DNA of 16,499 nucleotides from JAIVGV01 sp035295985 (GTDB lineage: Bacteria; Acidobacteriota; Blastocatellia; Pyrinomonadales; Pyrinomonadaceae), in assembly GCA_035295985.1 (NCBI GenBank), contig DATHBT010000189.1, positions 1 through 16,499 on the forward strand. The letters run 5' to 3'. This document shows positions 14,567 to 16,499 of this stretch, piece after piece. Position numbers and translations under genes: made by a program. Position 1 is the first letter of the stretch. Each line of letters starts with the position of its first letter. A model generated the notes under the pieces. That model was not told the origin of the DNA and did not search any database. It was given only the letters and a program-made list of their open reading frames with translations.

Positions 14567-14594
14567 AGGGGAGCCGCGCGGCTTCCCTTTTTTT
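14567..14594 (+). terminator. Rho-independent terminator of the atp cluster
   Basis: The palindromic core GCCGCGCGGC (14573-14582) is extended outward by A-T, G-T and three G-C pairs to a stem of about 11 bp. Seven T follow directly (14588-14594). It is the clearest intrinsic terminator in the window and marks the transcript end after atpG. Confidence 0.9.
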
Positions 14595-14625
14595 ATCCCC
14601 CGAGTTGGCCTAACCTGCTCAAGTG

Positions 14626-15165
14626 ATGACTGCCGGGAGCGAGACGACAGGCGACGCGACCCGCGCCCCCGGCCGCGCGGACGACTGGCGAGGGCGACTC
14701 TGGCGTTACGGCCCACTCGTCCTGTGGATCGCGCTCATCTGCTACGCCTCGACCGCGGCGATGGCTGCCCCGCAGACATCGCGCATCATCGGCCCGCTGC
14801 TGCGCTGGCTATTCCCCGCGATTACCGACGCGCAGTTGCTCGCCGCGCACGTGGCGGTGCGCAAGCTCGCGCACTTGACCGAGTACGGCATACTCGCGCT
14901 GCTCGCGTCGCGCGCGTTTCTGACCTCGTCGAGAGAGTTCTTACGAAGGCGCTGGCTCGCCGCGTCGCTCGCGCTCGCCGCCTCGCTCGCGCTGCTCGAC
15001 GAGCTGAACCAGTCGTTCACGCCCTCGCGCGGCGGCTCGATCTGGGACAGCCTGCTCGACGTGACCGGCGCGTCGCTCGCGCTCGCCTTCGTAGCGCTGT
15101 TGCGACTGCGCCGGAGGAAACGCTTTTCGGCGGCTGAAGAGTTGAACAGTCTCTCGCAGGGTTAG
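14626..15165 (+). CDS. VanZ-like family membrane protein
   Basis: Small integral membrane protein with the VanZ-like domain, 179 residues. Four hydrophobic segments lie at roughly 29-48, 83-97, 110-126 and 146-162. Family signatures are VRKLAHLTEYGILALL near 78-93 and LLDELNQSFTPSRGGSIWDSLLDVTGA. In enterococci VanZ contributes to teicoplanin resistance, but most family members are uncharacterised and their biochemical role is unknown. The start could be GTG 14623 or the adjoining ATG 14626; no RBS distinguishes them. It lies after the atp terminator, so it has its own promoter, which I cannot identify. Confidence 0.85.
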   Translation: MTAGSETTGDATRAPGRADDWRGRLWRYGPLVLWIALICYASTAAMAAPQTSRIIGPLLRWLFPAITDAQLLAAHVAVRKLAHLTEYGILALLASRAFLTSSREFLRRRWLAASLALAASLALLDELNQSFTPSRGGSIWDSLLDVTGASLALAFVALLRLRRRKRFSAAEELNSLSQG

Positions 15166-15184
15166 AGGGGTGGGAGAGCGGATT

Positions 15185-15290
15185 CACCACAGAGGACACA
15201 GAGGAACGCGGAGGGAAACAGGCTTGAGATTTCAAATTCCCGATCTCAAATCTTTCTCTTTCTCCGCGTCCCTGCGTGCCCTCCGCGGTG
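15185..15290. repeat. Imperfect inverted repeat element upstream of the PIG-L gene
   Basis: Outer arms 15185-15214 and 15261-15290 match at 23 of 30 positions. The left arm has the periodic CACAGAGGA-CACAGAGGA form. Nested inside is a perfect 7-bp hairpin (TTGAGAT 15224-15230 / ATCTCAA 15243-15249). Similar CACCACAGAGGACACAGAGG-type intergenic elements are, from memory, widespread in environmental bacterial genomes. The last three bases of the right arm border plus the next two form the GTG start of the following gene. Confidence 0.75.
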
Positions 15291-16499
15291 TGATCATCTG
15301 GCGCTTCAACTCGACTCGCAGAAGCTCAGTCAACTACCTCAAACTTCTCCTCGCGCTCTGCCTCGTCGCCCCAGCCGTTTACCTTCCGCCACCGAACCCG
15401 GCTCGCGCGCAAGTGCGCCCGGTTTACGAGGAGGGCGCGCTCGGACTCGGCCTGCTGCTGCGCCGCTTGCAGACGACGGCGAGCGTGCTCCACGTCGGTG
15501 CGCACCCGGACGACGAGGACTCGGCCCTGATCGCGAGGCTCGCGCGTGGCGACGGAGCGCGCGTCGCGTACCTGTCGCTCACGCGCGGCGAGGGCGGGCA
15601 GAACCGCATCGGCCCGGAGTTGTTCGACGCGCTCGGCGTCATCCGCACGGAAGAGCTGTTGCAGGCCCGGCGGCTCGACGGCGGCGAGCAATATTTCACG
15701 CGCGCCTACGACTTCGGCTTCACGAAGACGCGCGACGAAGCCGCCGCGCGCTGGGACGAGCGCGAGGTGCTGGCCGACATCGTCCGCGTCATCCGAACGT
15801 TCCGCCCGGACATTATCATCTCGCGCTTCCGCGGCACGCCGGAGGACGGCCACGGCCACCACCAGTTCGCCGGCTACCTGACGCCGCTCGCCTTCCGCGC
15901 CGCGGCCGATCCCGCGCAGTTCCCCGAACAGATCGCCGAGGGCCTGCGCCCGTGGCAGGCGCAGAAACTCTACGTCTCCGAGAACCTCCGCGCGCCCGCG
16001 CGCCCGGCGACGACGCCGTCGGACACGGGCACGACCACGAACTCAAACTTAAACGCTAATTCAAACGTCAGCCTAAACACGAACTCGAACGCAGCCTCTT
16101 CAAACGTGAACTCAAACGCCGTCGCGAACGCGCAACGCGACGGCGCGAACACGGCCGCAGGCGCGGCGAACGTCTTGAGGGTAGAGACCGGCGGGCACGA
16201 CCCGCTCCTCGGGCGCAGCCACTACGAGCTGGCGATGGAGGGCCGCAGCCAGCACAAGTCGCAGGGCGAGGGGCAGCTTGAGCTGCGCGGGCCGCAGTCG
16301 TCGGGCGTCCGGCTCGTCGAGCGCGCGCCGGGTTCGCCCGTCTCCACCGCGGTAGAGAGCAGCATCTTCGATGGCATCGACACGTCCATCTCCGGCATCG
16401 CGCGCAACGCCCGGCCCGCCGGGACGGCGGGCGAGACTCTGCTCGACGAACTCGCGGCGGTTCAGCGCGACGCGGCGCGCGCCCACTACGAGTTCAACG
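15290..16499 (+). CDS. Secreted PIG-L/LmbE-family deacetylase (3' end outside window)
   Basis: Zinc-dependent de-N-acetylase family protein, exported. 403 codons are visible and the gene runs off the right edge. The probable start is GTG 15290. It gives a basic N-region with RR, a hydrophobic core (about 16-32) and a signal-peptidase site at ARA-Q (38-41). The metal-binding motif AHPDDED is at 71-77 and a second histidine cluster EDGHGHHQ at 185-192. An Asn/Ser/Thr/Ala-rich low-complexity stretch (about 245-285) interrupts the domain before HDPLLGRSHYELAMEGRSQHKSQGEG. The substrate is unknown; relatives act on N-acetylglucosaminyl lipids or small molecules. GTG 15170 further upstream would translate the repeat element and is less likely. 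Confidence 0.85.
   Translation, partial: MIIWRFNSTRRSSVNYLKLLLALCLVAPAVYLPPPNPARAQVRPVYEEGALGLGLLLRRLQTTASVLHVGAHPDDEDSALIARLARGDGARVAYLSLTRGEGGQNRIGPELFDALGVIRTEELLQARRLDGGEQYFTRAYDFGFTKTRDEAAARWDEREVLADIVRVIRTFRPDIIISRFRGTPEDGHGHHQFAGYLTPLAFRAAADPAQFPEQIAEGLRPWQAQKLYVSENLRAPARPATTPSDTGTTTNSNLNANSNVSLNTNSNAASSNVNSNAVANAQRDGANTAAGAANVLRVETGGHDPLLGRSHYELAMEGRSQHKSQGEGQLELRGPQSSGVRLVERAPGSPVSTAVESSIFDGIDTSISGIARNARPAGTAGETLLDELAAVQRDAARAHYEFN

Noticed and set aside
15303..15364. Lipoprotein signal in the PIG-L protein (LALC at residues 21-24)
   Set aside because: The residue before Cys is Leu, not Gly/Ala/Ser, and a good ARA-Q signal peptidase I site follows.

Overview
The window is the chromosomal replication-origin neighbourhood of a GC-rich bacterium. 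Gene content, the arrangement dnaA / oriC / rpmH-rnpA-yidD-yidC-jag-mnmE-mnmG-parA-parB followed by ATP synthase genes, the use of both b and b' stator subunits, and Asn-rich linkers (NSNANTN type) in exported proteins suggest Acidobacteriota, probably the Blastocatellia/Pyrinomonadaceae side. That placement is an inference; no rRNA is present to confirm it.

Layout. Positions 1-801 hold the 5' part of dnaA, reading leftward out of the window. Positions 802-1420 are a non-coding origin-like region with three TTTTCCACA DnaA boxes at 972-1003, a perfect 8-bp-arm inverted repeat at 1013-1033 and AT-rich flanks. Rightward from there come rpmH, rnpA (TTG start), yidD (GTG start), yidC, a jag/khpB-like RNA-binding gene, mnmE (GTG start) and mnmG: protein synthesis, tRNA maturation and modification, and membrane insertion. 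Between mnmG and parA, where rsmG often sits, there is instead a perfect 47-bp inverted repeat. It is built from two parS-like sites, each with one perfect and one degenerate half. parA and parB overlap by 68 bp and form the segregation module acting on those sites.

After a 364-bp spacer comes an ATP synthase cluster coding for b', b, delta, alpha and gamma, closed by a clear rho-independent terminator at 14567-14594. Subunits a, c, beta and epsilon are not here, so the ATP synthase operon is split. The spacers before atpA and before atpG each carry a long inverted repeat made of degenerate 7-bp units. Each ends in the same octamer ACAGCTTC just upstream of a start codon with no Shine-Dalgarno sequence. 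A third inverted repeat of another family lies before the last gene, and its right arm supplies that gene's GTG start.

The right end holds a VanZ-like small membrane protein and a secreted PIG-L/LmbE-type deacetylase that runs off the window.

The core genes are ordinary. The most unusual material is intergenic: the split parS hairpin, the two heptad inverted repeats inside the atp cluster, and the origin architecture. I see no rRNA, tRNA, CRISPR array, insertion sequence or defence system.
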